Of a stretch of 33,241 bases of DNA, positions 25,646 to 33,241 are shown one piece after another (positions within the stretch are counted from its first letter, which is position 1; every line of letters starts with the position of its first letter). The notes under the pieces were generated by a model. It was given only the letters and a program-made list of their open reading frames with translations, was not told where the DNA came from and did no database searches. The DNA lies in contig DFRF01000214.1 of NCBI GenBank assembly GCA_002378125.1, positions 719 through 33,959 of the forward strand, read 5' to 3'. This stretch comes from Rhodospirillaceae bacterium UBA3470 (GTDB lineage: Bacteria > Pseudomonadota > Alphaproteobacteria > Rhodospirillales > Casp-alpha2). Both the position numbers and the translations under genes were made by a program.

Positions 25646-25659
25646 TAAGCTTAAGCTTA
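25646..25659. promoter_or_regulatory. Perfect 14-base palindrome, candidate operator
   Basis: TAAGCTTAAGCTTA is a perfect palindrome in the 311-base gap between the divergent MFS transporter and DMGDH-like genes (25546-25856). It is nested between CAATT and CAATTG, and a small inverted repeat, GGGAG-acag-CTCCC, lies just before it at 25626-25639. The rest of the gap shows no gene. The palindrome is 100 bases from the MFS start and about 200 from the flavoprotein start. Confidence 0.4.
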
Positions 25660-25856
25660 GATTGCAATTGTGGATTTGCGGGCAGCATCATTAACTCGAC
25701 TAGGGGAATTTGTTCCAATCCTCACATGAAGAACTACGTCGCAGCTGAAACCCAGGGAAGAGAGAGACAGTGGCGTTGAGGATTATTGGGCTACTCACCT
25801 CTTAAGTAATCATGGATTGGCTTTCATCGCCAAGTGGATCAGGAAGGTAGAATGAC

Positions 25857-28292
25857 ATGGCTGAGGAACTCCCGAAGAGAGCACGGGTCGCGATCGTTGG
25901 CGGCGGCGTCATCGGCTGCTCTATCGCCTATCATCTGACAAAAATTGGTTGGGATGACGTGGTGCTGCTGGAGCGCAAGCAATTGACGTCGGGGACCACA
26001 TGGCACGCGGCTGGCTTGATCGGACAACTTCGCGACAGCCAAAACATGACCAAACTGGCCAAGTACACGGCAGAGCTCTACCTGAGCCTGGAAGAGGAAA
26101 CCGGCCAGGCGACAGGGTATAAGATTAACGGGTCTCTCTCTACGGCTACCCACGTGGGGCGCATGGAAGATCTCGTTCGCAGGGCCGATATGGCTAAGGT
26201 TTTTGACCTGAAGGTCGATATCTTGGGGCCGGATGGCTGCAAGGACTATTACCCGCTTCTAAACGTAGATGATATAATTGGCGGAATCTTTATTCCATCT
26301 GATGGCCAGGCGGACCCCGTCGGCATTACTCAGGCGCTAGCCAAGGGTGCGCGCATGGGAGGCGCGCAGATCTTCGAAAAGGTCAAAGTTGAGGAAGTCT
26401 TGGTTTGCGATGGCAAGGCTGTTGGTGTCCAAACCGACAAAGGCGATATCGCGGTGGACTTCGTTGTGTTGGCCTGTGGCATGTGGACACGGACCTTTGC
26501 AGCCCAAATCGGAGTTAACGTGCCGCTGCATGCCTGCGAACACTTTTACGTGCTCACCGAAGCGCATGATGCAATCACGTCGACTCTGCCGGTCTATCGA
26601 GACTACGACGCCTGCGCTTACTATAAGGAGGATGCCGGTAAGTTGCTGTTGGGAGCTTTCGAGACCGTGGCTAAGCCATGGGGCATGGAGGGTATTCCCG
26701 AGGATTTTGAATTCGGTCAGTTGCCCGACGACTTTGAGCACTTCATGCCGATCCTGGAGGGTGCCATGCACCGGATGCCGTTATTTGAAGATCTTGGCAT
26801 TCAGACCTTCTTCTGTGGCCCGGAGAGCTTTACGCAAGACGACCGGTATCACATTGGTCCGGCGCCCGAAGTGGATAATCTATTTGTCGCAGCGGGTCTA
26901 AATTCAATCGGTATCCAGTCGGCCGGTGGGATTGGACAGGTGCTTGCAGCCTGGATGCGCGATGGTCTGCCGCCCTTTGATCTGAACTCTGTCGACATTC
27001 GCCGTAACATGCCATTCCAGGGTAACAGCGCGTACTTGCGCGACCGGGTAACGGAGACTCTGGGGCTCCTCTATGATGTGCATTGGCCCTATCAACAGTA
27101 CAAGACTTCGCGAGGTGTCCGCCGACTGCAGTTGCATGACAGACACGTGGAAGCCGGCGCCTGCTTCGGTGAAGTATCCGGATGGGAACGACCAAACTGG
27201 TATGCGCCGGAGGGAGTGGAAGCTAGTTACGAATATTCCTTCGAACGCCAAAATTGGTTCAATTACTCTGCTGCTGAGCATAAGGCCGTCCGCGAAGACG
27301 TGGGCCTGATCGATATGTCGTCCTTTGCGAAGTTTCGTGTGCAGGGCTCAGATGCGGAAGCGGTCCTAAACCAAGTCTGTTGCAACAACGTGGCCGTGGA
27401 CCCCGGCTGCACCGTTTACACGCAATGGCTGAATGAAAGGGGTGGGATTGAATCCGATCTAACCGTCACTCGTTTGGCCGGTGATGATTATCTCGTCGTC
27501 ACTTCAGCTGGCGCCCAGGTCCGCGATATGCACTGGTTGAAAACCCATACGCCGCCCGATGCTCGTTGTGTTGCGACGGATGTCACTGCCGGCTATGCCG
27601 TATTAGCCGTCATGGGACCAAGGACGAGAGACGTGCTGCAGCCGTTGGTATCGGTGGATCTCTCGAACGAATCCTTTCCCTTCGGCACCAGTCGAGAGAT
27701 CGAACTTGGTTATGCGATGGTGCGTGCGTCTCGGATTACCTACGTCGGCGAACTTGGATGGGAGCTCTACATCCCAAGCGATATGGTCTTGCATGTATAT
27801 GAGACCTTGACCTCGACGCCGCTTGTCCATGTGGGTATGCACGCTGTGAACTCCCTTCGGATGGAGAAGGGCTACCGCCACTGGGGTCACGATATCACCG
27901 ATGAAGAGACGCCCTTGGAGGGTGGCCTGGGTTTTGCCATTGCCTGGGACAAACCCGGCGGCTTCATCGGGCGCGACGCGCTGTTGGAACAGAAGGCCGG
28001 AGGCCTGAATAAGCGTTTAGTGCAGTTTCAATTGAATGACCCGGAGCCGCTCCTATATCACAACGAACCTGTCTTCCGGGAGGGCGAAATTGTCGGCTAC
28101 ATTACGTCGGGAATGTACGGCCATCATTTGGGCGGGGCTGTCGGGCTCGGGTATGTCCACGATGATGGTGGAGTCGATGCGGCTTATGTTAATGAGGGGG
28201 CCTTCGAGGTTCTGGTGGCTGGTGACATGGTCGCCGCTTCTGCGTCGCTGCGGCCTCTCTATGATCCCAAATCGAAGCGGATTAAAGCTTAA
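25857..28292 (+). CDS. Dimethylglycine/sarcosine dehydrogenase-like flavoprotein with GcvT domains
   Basis: In this 811-residue two-part enzyme, residues about 9-370 are a DAO-type FAD domain with VAIVGGGVIGCSIAYHL. His50 in SGTTWHAAGL matches the histidine that binds FAD covalently in mammalian DMGDH and sarcosine dehydrogenase. A short FAO-middle domain follows (about 373-428). Residues about 430-700 and 705-805 are GcvT aminomethyltransferase N- and C-terminal domains (DMSSFAKFRVQGSDAE; MRMEKGYRHWGHDITDEETPLE), where tetrahydrofolate accepts the one-carbon unit. The reaction is oxidative N-demethylation of a glycine derivative, giving methylene-THF or formaldehyde, with electrons passing to ETF. 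AGGAAGG precedes the ATG. It is probably monocistronic; the divergent MFS gene may import its substrate. Dimethylglycine and sarcosine cannot be told apart here. Confidence 0.9.
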   Translation: MAEELPKRARVAIVGGGVIGCSIAYHLTKIGWDDVVLLERKQLTSGTTWHAAGLIGQLRDSQNMTKLAKYTAELYLSLEEETGQATGYKINGSLSTATHVGRMEDLVRRADMAKVFDLKVDILGPDGCKDYYPLLNVDDIIGGIFIPSDGQADPVGITQALAKGARMGGAQIFEKVKVEEVLVCDGKAVGVQTDKGDIAVDFVVLACGMWTRTFAAQIGVNVPLHACEHFYVLTEAHDAITSTLPVYRDYDACAYYKEDAGKLLLGAFETVAKPWGMEGIPEDFEFGQLPDDFEHFMPILEGAMHRMPLFEDLGIQTFFCGPESFTQDDRYHIGPAPEVDNLFVAAGLNSIGIQSAGGIGQVLAAWMRDGLPPFDLNSVDIRRNMPFQGNSAYLRDRVTETLGLLYDVHWPYQQYKTSRGVRRLQLHDRHVEAGACFGEVSGWERPNWYAPEGVEASYEYSFERQNWFNYSAAEHKAVREDVGLIDMSSFAKFRVQGSDAEAVLNQVCCNNVAVDPGCTVYTQWLNERGGIESDLTVTRLAGDDYLVVTSAGAQVRDMHWLKTHTPPDARCVATDVTAGYAVLAVMGPRTRDVLQPLVSVDLSNESFPFGTSREIELGYAMVRASRITYVGELGWELYIPSDMVLHVYETLTSTPLVHVGMHAVNSLRMEKGYRHWGHDITDEETPLEGGLGFAIAWDKPGGFIGRDALLEQKAGGLNKRLVQFQLNDPEPLLYHNEPVFREGEIVGYITSGMYGHHLGGAVGLGYVHDDGGVDAAYVNEGAFEVLVAGDMVAASASLRPLYDPKSKRIKA

Positions 28293-28464
28293 ACGCTGAG
28301 TGGAAAAAGGCTCAGTAGCTCAGCTAGCTTAAGCATGCTTCAAACCACGTGATCCCGATCGGGTGGTAAGACCCGAAATATTCAAATCAAAAATAGACTT
28401 GGCGAACTTGACAGGCAGCGTTTTTCTATACCGATCCGGGTCGGCGGGGACCCTTCGAAAGCTA

Positions 28465-29166
28465 TTAGTCGACGGTGACTTTGATGCCACTGAGGCCGTC
28501 GATACCGCCGACTAGAATATCGCCGGCGGTGATGGGTCCAACGCCTGAGGGCGTTCCGGTGAAGATTAGGTCACATGGACGAAGGGTAAATAGACCTGAG
28601 AGATAGCTGATAATTTCTGGAATTTTCCAGATCAGCTGGTTCAGGTCTCCTTCTTGGCGGACTTTGCCGTTTACCTCGAGCCAAATGCGACCACTTTCCA
28701 TATTGCCCGTCTGTGCGATTGGGTGAAGGCAGCCCATGGGCGCGGCGTTATCGAAGGCCTTGCCAGTATCCCATGGCCGCCCGGCCTTTTTTGCTTCACC
28801 CTGGAGGTCGCGTCGGGTCATGTCGATACCGACACCGAAGCCCCAAACGCAGTCCATAGCGGTGTCAACGGGAATATTGGTTCCGCCTTTAGAAAGAGCG
28901 GTGACCAGTTCGATCTCGTGATGGACATCATGGGTCTTTGGTGGATAGGGGAAGGTGCCGCCGCCATCGGACTCTGATGCGGGGAGGAGGTTGTCGGGCG
29001 CCTTCTTAAAAAAAAACGGTTCTTCCCGGTTCGGGTCATGACCCATCTCGATGGCGTGTGCCGCATAATTTCGACCGACGCAGTATACGCGGTTGACCGG
29101 AAAGAGTGAGTCTGACGCCGCGACAGCCACAGTTGGAATGACTGGGGGGGTAATCACGTAGTTCAT
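28465..29166 (-). CDS. Fumarylacetoacetate hydrolase (FAH) family protein
   Basis: This 233-residue single-domain FAH-fold enzyme of the YcgM/acylpyruvase size has VYCVGRNYAAHAIEMG near 28-42 and EPFFFKKAPDNLL near 49-61. The metal triad is visible as Glu84 and Glu86 in VHHEIELV plus Asp115 in FGVGIDMTRRDLQ, and a C-terminal CDLIFTGTPSGVGPI closes the active site. Family members cleave or decarboxylate acylpyruvates, oxaloacetate or 2-oxo-acid ring-cleavage products. It diverges from the dgcN operon across 182 bases. In the 172 bases between it and the preceding flavoprotein gene there are only short inverted repeats, for example GGGTC/GACCC at 28438-28453. None has a T-run on the expected strand. 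Confidence 0.88.
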   Translation of the reverse strand: MNYVITPPVIPTVAVAASDSLFPVNRVYCVGRNYAAHAIEMGHDPNREEPFFFKKAPDNLLPASESDGGGTFPYPPKTHDVHHEIELVTALSKGGTNIPVDTAMDCVWGFGVGIDMTRRDLQGEAKKAGRPWDTGKAFDNAAPMGCLHPIAQTGNMESGRIWLEVNGKVRQEGDLNQLIWKIPEIISYLSGLFTLRPCDLIFTGTPSGVGPITAGDILVGGIDGLSGIKVTVD

Positions 29167-29348
29167 GGTGATGGTTCCTTGCTAGAAATCCGTTGCAGGA
29201 TTTATAGGCGAGAATATCCCAACGAAAAATCCCTCATTCGAGGTGCTCTGCTGGATTACACTGGCACCTACATTCTTTGGCGCCTGGCACCTGACATTTT
29301 GCAGGCAATGGCCTAATATTAAGCATATTTGACGATGCGGAGGATGAC

Positions 29349-30359
29349 ATGTCCTTGAGAGCGCCTTACCTAATGTTTTTGGGTGACGCGATCGACCAAT
29401 TAGCGGCAAAGACTGCCAGCGGCGTAGTTCACTGGGTACCTGATATCTGTATTGGTCAGTTCAGACTTGACGGCTGCAATGCCGACCTGGGCCTGCCTGA
29501 CATGACGTTGGAGGCGGCTGCCGCAGCTGGCGCCAAGACGGTCATTGTCGGTGTCGCCAACCGTGGTGGCGTGATTTCCGAGGCTTGGGCCGCAACGTTG
29601 GTTTCCGCCATCGAGCTCGGTTTTGATATTGCCAGTGGATTGCACAATCGATTGGATAGCGTTTCTGCTATCGCTGAAGCCGCGAAGACGTACGGACGTG
29701 ATCTAGTCGATGTTCGCCATCCGACACAAAGCTTTGATGTGGCCAGCGGTAAAAAACGATCGGGTATGCGCTTGCTGCCCGTTGGGACGGATTGCTCGGT
29801 TGGCAAAATGTATACGGCCCTGGCCTTGGAAAAGGAGATGAAGGCCCGGGGAATGAAAGCCACGTTCCGCGCCACCGGTCAGACAGGAATCTTTATTGCC
29901 GGGGATGGTATCTCCGTTGACGCCGTGGTCGCTGATTTCATTTCTGGAGCGACAGAAATTCTCTCGCCGGCCAATGATCCGGATCATTGGGACCTCGTCG
30001 AAGGACAAGGCTCTTTGTTCCACGCTTCTTATGCGGGTGTTAGCATGGGCTTAATTCACGGGGCTCAGCCAGATGCATTAGTCTTGTGTCACGAGCCGAC
30101 CAGAAAACATATGCGTGGTCTGCCAGAGTACCCGATTCCGAACCTCAAGGAATGTCTAGACGCTAATGAACAAGCGGCGCGGCTCACGAACCCTAAGGCC
30201 ACGTGTATAGGTGTTTCCATCAATACCAAGGATCTGTCCGACGCGGAACGCGACAGTTATCTTAAAAGTGTTGAGGATGAACTGGGATTACCGACGGTAG
30301 ATCCCGTTACAACGGGTGTCAGCAAGTTGGTAGACAATCTTCCCGTGGTTAACTCATGA
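29349..30359 (+). CDS. dgcN: DUF1611-family N-acyltransferase DgcN
   Basis: In this 336-residue DUF1611 protein the N-terminal domain (about 1-130) includes GVVHWVPDICIGQFRLDG. The C-terminal P-loop-like domain starts at MRLLPVGTDCSVGKMYTALAL, with GTDCSVGK at 146-153, followed by FRATGQTGIFIAGDGISVDAVV and the VEGQGSLFHASYAGVSMGLIHG block. In marine Proteobacteria DgcN is reported to acylate D-glutamate before racemisation by DgcA; the name is transferred here on family membership and the adjacent dgcA. A strong GGAGG lies seven bases before the ATG. Its stop overlaps the dgcA start by four bases (ATGA). The P-loop suggests nucleotide or acyl-CoA binding, which is inference. Confidence 0.87.
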   Translation: MSLRAPYLMFLGDAIDQLAAKTASGVVHWVPDICIGQFRLDGCNADLGLPDMTLEAAAAAGAKTVIVGVANRGGVISEAWAATLVSAIELGFDIASGLHNRLDSVSAIAEAAKTYGRDLVDVRHPTQSFDVASGKKRSGMRLLPVGTDCSVGKMYTALALEKEMKARGMKATFRATGQTGIFIAGDGISVDAVVADFISGATEILSPANDPDHWDLVEGQGSLFHASYAGVSMGLIHGAQPDALVLCHEPTRKHMRGLPEYPIPNLKECLDANEQAARLTNPKATCIGVSINTKDLSDAERDSYLKSVEDELGLPTVDPVTTGVSKLVDNLPVVNS

Positions 30360-31339
30360 CCCGTGAACTTACAGTTCTCGACGAAGCATGGCCGTTGGTC
30401 CGCCCATTCGCGATTTCCCGAGGCGTGAAGACGGAAGCACATGTCGTCGTCGCGGAGATCCAGGACGGCGAGGCTATGGGGCGCGGCGAATGTGTGCCTT
30501 ATGCCCGCTACGAAGAGTCCGTCCACGGCGTTAGTGAGCAGATCAAAGGTCAGACCGGCGCTGTCGCCTTTGGGCTGGATGGTTTTGGGCTGACCGAGCG
30601 GCTGCCCGCCGGAGCTGCACGAAATGCACTAGACACGGCCCTGTGGGATTTACAGGCGAAAGTTACGGGTCAGCGCGTTTGGGAACTTGTCGATCTTCCC
30701 GAGCCGACACCGACCGTCACTGCAACAACCATTGGCATTGGCACAGTTGACGAAATGGAAGCGCAGGCCCGGGACCTCAGCGCGGCGCCGTTGATCAAGG
30801 TTAAGTTGAATCGTGATGACGTTGTGCAGCGGATGGAGGCGGTCCGTGCCGCCGCCGCTGGAGCCCAGCTGATCGTAGACCCGAACGAGGGATGGACCAT
30901 CGATGAGTTGACCTGTTTTTTGCCGGAGCTTCAGCGCCTCGGTGTTGAAATGATCGAACAACCTGTGCCTGCTGACGCAGATGCCGGTTTGGCAGGTTAT
31001 GACTCGCCCATACCCATATGTGCTGACGAAGCCTGCCACACTGTCACTGACTTGCCGGGCTTGGTCGGTAAGTATCAAATGATTAACATAAAATTGGATA
31101 AGACTGGCGGGCTAACGGAGGCTCTTTTCCTAGCCCGGGCGGCTGAACAAATTGGTATGGAAATCATGGTTGGCTGCATGGTAGCGACATCGTTGGCGAT
31201 GGCTCCAGCTATCCTCCTCGGTCAATTTGCCAGGTTTCTCGATTTGGATGGCCCCCTCTTTCTCAAGGGCGACCGTCCGGATGCCTTGGTCTTTGAAAAT
31301 GGGCGGGTTCATCCGCCGCCCACCGCCCTGTGGGGCTGA
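30356..31339 (+). CDS. dgcA: N-acyl-D-glutamate racemase DgcA (enolase superfamily)
   Basis: This 327-residue member of the muconate-lactonising/dipeptide-epimerase branch of the enolase superfamily has the full acid-base set: KVK with Lys148 and Lys150, metal ligands Asp175 (VDPNEGW), Glu201 (EQPVP) and Asp224 (CADEACH), and Lys246 in INIKLDKTGG on the opposite face. Such enzymes invert the alpha-carbon of an acylated amino acid or dipeptide. Overlap with dgcN supports N-acetyl-D-glutamate to N-acetyl-L-glutamate. The generic alternative is L-Ala-D/L-Glu dipeptide epimerase, which acts on a similar motif and cannot be excluded by eye. The PrpF-like gene follows after 18 bases. Confidence 0.88.
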   Translation: MTRELTVLDEAWPLVRPFAISRGVKTEAHVVVAEIQDGEAMGRGECVPYARYEESVHGVSEQIKGQTGAVAFGLDGFGLTERLPAGAARNALDTALWDLQAKVTGQRVWELVDLPEPTPTVTATTIGIGTVDEMEAQARDLSAAPLIKVKLNRDDVVQRMEAVRAAAAGAQLIVDPNEGWTIDELTCFLPELQRLGVEMIEQPVPADADAGLAGYDSPIPICADEACHTVTDLPGLVGKYQMINIKLDKTGGLTEALFLARAAEQIGMEIMVGCMVATSLAMAPAILLGQFARFLDLDGPLFLKGDRPDALVFENGRVHPPPTALWG

Positions 31340-31357
31340 TGAAAAACTAAGGCTGTC

Positions 31358-32509
31358 ATGTCGACATCTATCCCTTGCACCATCCTTCGGGGTGGAACTT
31401 CGAAAGGCGTTTATTTGAGGGAAGCGGATTTGCCGACAGACCCTAAGGAGCGCCAGGCTACGATTCTAGCTATATTCGGCTCCCCCGATAAACGTCAGAT
31501 TGACGGACTGGGTGGCGCCGATCCGCTGACGTCGAAGGTTTGCATTGTGGGGCCGCCACCGTTAGTTGGGACGGGGAAATATGCGGATTTGAGCTATACG
31601 TTTGGTCAGGTTGAAATTGACAAACCTTCTGTAGATTTGCGTTCCTTGTGTGGCAATCTGACTTCTGGGGTGGGCGCATTTGCGATTTGGGATGGTTTGG
31701 TTCGGCCAGTGCCACCGATGACCTTGGTCCGTGTATACAACACCAACTTGGACAGCATCTTGATTGTCGAGGTGCCCGTATCGGATGGTCGACCGCTGGA
31801 ATCTGGAGACTTTGTTATTCCTGGCGTTCCCGGCAGTGGAGCGAAGATTCAGGTCGACTTCGCTAACACGGCTGGTACCAGTGCGGGCGCCTTATTGCCC
31901 ACTGGGAACACCTGTGATCGGCTGGATATTCCAGGTTTTGGAAAGATTGACGTATCGATGGTGGATATCGGCAACGCTCATGCGTTTGTTCGTGCCGCCG
32001 ATCTGGGACGATCCGGTACCGAAACGGCGTCGGTTATCGATGCCGATGCCGAGTTGTGCTGTATACTGGAGCAAATACGTGCGCATGCCGGCGTTGCGAT
32101 GGGAATGATTGATGATCCCGACCGGGCTGCGGAGATTAGTCCGGCGACGCCGTTCGTGGCAATGATTGCGCCGCCTCAGGATTATGAAAATGTCATCGGC
32201 GGCAACCATGTTGCGGCTGAGGAAAGCCAGTTTTTGTCCCGTCTTATGTTCATGCAACAGATGCACAAGACCTACGCTGGGACTAGCACGGTTTGCACCG
32301 GCGTCGCCAGTCGAATTCCGGGAACGATCGTCCATGAGGCCAGGCGCTCCTCAGATCGCGATCACATGCTTGTCCGCATCGGTCATCCCGCTGGTGTGAT
32401 CGAGACTGAATCAGCTTTAGATCTCGACGGGGGCGCTCACGTCGTCACCCGCGCAACGCTTGGTCGTACGGCGCGGCGGATTATGGAAGGAACGGTTTAC
32501 ATACCTTGA
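31358..32509 (+). CDS. PrpF/4-oxalomesaconate tautomerase-type isomerase
   Basis: In this 383-residue two-domain protein with the diaminopimelate-epimerase-like PrpF fold, the N-terminal block IPCTILRGGTSKGVYL, then IDGLGGADPLTSKVCIVGP, and RSLCGNLTSGVGAFA with the expected catalytic cysteine are clear. FANTAGTSAGALLPTGN and the C-terminal ARRSSDRDHMLVRIGHPAG complete the pattern. PrpF isomerises aconitate-like tricarboxylates, and its relatives tautomerise 4-oxalomesaconate. It is third in the dgcN-dgcA operon, 18 bases after dgcA, though no tricarboxylate step is known in D-glutamate use. Its role there is open. The last 13 bases overlap the end of the convergent transporter gene. Confidence 0.88.
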   Translation: MSTSIPCTILRGGTSKGVYLREADLPTDPKERQATILAIFGSPDKRQIDGLGGADPLTSKVCIVGPPPLVGTGKYADLSYTFGQVEIDKPSVDLRSLCGNLTSGVGAFAIWDGLVRPVPPMTLVRVYNTNLDSILIVEVPVSDGRPLESGDFVIPGVPGSGAKIQVDFANTAGTSAGALLPTGNTCDRLDIPGFGKIDVSMVDIGNAHAFVRAADLGRSGTETASVIDADAELCCILEQIRAHAGVAMGMIDDPDRAAEISPATPFVAMIAPPQDYENVIGGNHVAAEESQFLSRLMFMQQMHKTYAGTSTVCTGVASRIPGTIVHEARRSSDRDHMLVRIGHPAGVIETESALDLDGGAHVVTRATLGRTARRIMEGTVYIP

Positions 32510-33241
32510 CGTTCGACCGCGGCTTCGCGCCGGTAGCTGAGAAAAAACAAGAGACCTACCAGTAACGCCGGCGGGCCAGCCAGGATGAATCCCAGGCCAA
32601 AACTACCCGTGGTCGCAAGCAGGAGGCCGAACAATGCGGGATAAGCGGTTTGCCCGCCGGTCGCAAAGGCGAGAACACCGCCCGTGTTGGTCGCCGTTTC
32701 ACCAGCTTTCGATAGGTTCGCGATCTCGGCTAGAACGACGCCATGCCAACTGATGGCAGTGGCGCTGTATGCAATAGCGATGGCAGTTACTGACCAATGT
32801 GGCCATGCCGCATTCATGAAACCGCAGGCGATGGCGATAAACGCCATGCTGACGCCAAGGATTGCAATAACCGGCTTTGCCCCCCAGGTTCCGGCCACCC
32901 CACCCCAGACGATCCGGAAGGCAATCGACGCGGCCTGGGCGAAAGCAAAGGTTCCACCTGCTGTGGCCAGCGTCATGCCCAAGCCCTCGACCAAGTAGGC
33001 AACGAAGAAGGCGCCAAACACGCCTTGCAACCCGCAAAAGGTGAAGGTCGCATATACAAGGTACCGGAACGGCCGTGGGACGATGACACCGCGCAACGTA
33101 TAATACCCTTGCGTGAAATTGATTTGATGGTTGGGGTTGCGATTGACGTCGAAACGTTTACGTACGGCCTGAAAGGCGATGGCTAGGGCTAGGCAGCTGC
33201 CGCCAAGGGTAAGGAACATAACCTGCCAATCCCAACTACGC
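32497..33241 (-). CDS. MFS transporter, C-terminal half (5' end outside window)
   Basis: The frame is open to the window edge (RSWDWQVMFLTLGG at the visible beginning), so the start lies beyond 33241. About 248 residues are seen: one hydrophobic segment, a basic central loop (QAVRKRFDVNRNPNHQ), then six membrane segments beginning FRYLVYATFTFCGLQGVFGAF and ending with FILAGPPALLVGLLFFLSYRRE. That is the typical second half of a major facilitator permease. The polar residues AISWHGVVLAEIANLS in the fourth of these helices may face the substrate path. The substrate is unknown; its convergent neighbour is the PrpF-like gene. Confidence 0.82.
   Translation of the reverse strand, partial: RSWDWQVMFLTLGGSCLALAIAFQAVRKRFDVNRNPNHQINFTQGYYTLRGVIVPRPFRYLVYATFTFCGLQGVFGAFFVAYLVEGLGMTLATAGGTFAFAQAASIAFRIVWGGVAGTWGAKPVIAILGVSMAFIAIACGFMNAAWPHWSVTAIAIAYSATAISWHGVVLAEIANLSKAGETATNTGGVLAFATGGQTAYPALFGLLLATTGSFGLGFILAGPPALLVGLLFFLSYRREAAVERQGM

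Noticed and set aside
28311..28380. tRNA-like start (TAGCTCAGCTAG) after the demethylase gene
   Set aside because: No anticodon arm, no T-loop GTTCGA-type sequence and no matching acceptor stem; the similarity is limited to a D-arm-like string.
28352..28453. Inverted repeats (CGGGT/ACCCG at 28360-28375, GGGTC/GACCC at 28438-28453) as terminators
   Set aside because: Five-base stems without a following T-run on the strand that would need them.
1..33241. CRISPR arrays, insertion sequences, integrases, phage genes and attachment sites
   Set aside because: No regularly spaced repeats, transposase-like proteins or long terminal inverted repeats were seen anywhere in the window.

Overview
The window looks like chromosomal DNA of an alphaproteobacterium, most plausibly a marine or Rhodospirillales-like heterotroph. 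That is an inference from moderately GC-rich coding sequence, dense short operons on both strands and the gene families present: four-subunit sarcosine oxidase with a zinc delta subunit, Xsc/Pta sulfoacetaldehyde genes, and a DgcN-DgcA pair known from marine Proteobacteria. There are no rRNA, tRNA, insertion sequence, integrase or CRISPR signals. Nearly every gene encodes catabolism of small nitrogen-, sulfur- or carboxylate-containing compounds.

Layout. 1-1449 (+): 3' part of a succinate dehydrogenase/fumarate reductase-type flavoprotein, cut by the window edge. 1601-8087 (-): tight operon read mmgE/prpD-like, soxB, soxD, soxA, soxG. 8189-8323: a doubtful tiny ORF. 8345-11126 (-): xsc then pta, with a hairpin between them. 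11127-11561: a 435-base divergent control region with repeats. 11562-12872 (+): class III omega-aminotransferase, probably taurine-pyruvate aminotransferase, ended by a strong UUCG terminator. 13115-13624 (+): XRE regulator. 13689-16397 (-): acyl-CoA dehydrogenase then acyl-CoA ligase. 16559-17287 (+): exported DUF3047 protein. 17387-18361 (-): SbtA-like permease in AT-richer DNA, preceded by a broken small reading frame. 18656-20884 (-): amidase and RraA-type aldolase. 20983-22140 (+): FMN alpha-hydroxy-acid oxidase. 22201-22734 (-): GNAT acetyltransferase. 23072-24367 (+): small membrane protein, a remnant of D-aminoacyl-tRNA deacylase, and a HAD hydrolase. 24370-25545 (-): YbfB-type MFS transporter. 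25857-28292 (+): dimethylglycine/sarcosine dehydrogenase-like flavoprotein. 28465-29166 (-): FAA hydrolase. 29349-32509 (+): dgcN, dgcA, prpF-like operon. 32497-33241 (-): C-terminal half of another MFS transporter, cut by the window edge.

How they may work together. The aminotransferase, Xsc and Pta together convert taurine to sulfoacetaldehyde, then to acetyl phosphate plus sulfite, then to acetyl-CoA. The adjacent sarcosine-oxidase operon oxidatively demethylates a secondary amine and passes the one-carbon unit to tetrahydrofolate. Its position beside the taurine module raises the untested possibility that its substrate is N-methyltaurine. On the right, DgcN and DgcA are expected to turn D-glutamate into an N-acyl-L-glutamate. 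Two oxidative N-demethylation systems (Sox and the 811-residue protein) lie within about 20 kb.

The best candidates for something unusual are: the repeat array before xsc; the taurine-Sox-MmgE neighbourhood with no TauR, taurine transporter, glyA or purU beside it; two decayed gene fragments (dtd-like, and the frame before sbtA); and perfect 14-base palindromes in two divergent promoters.
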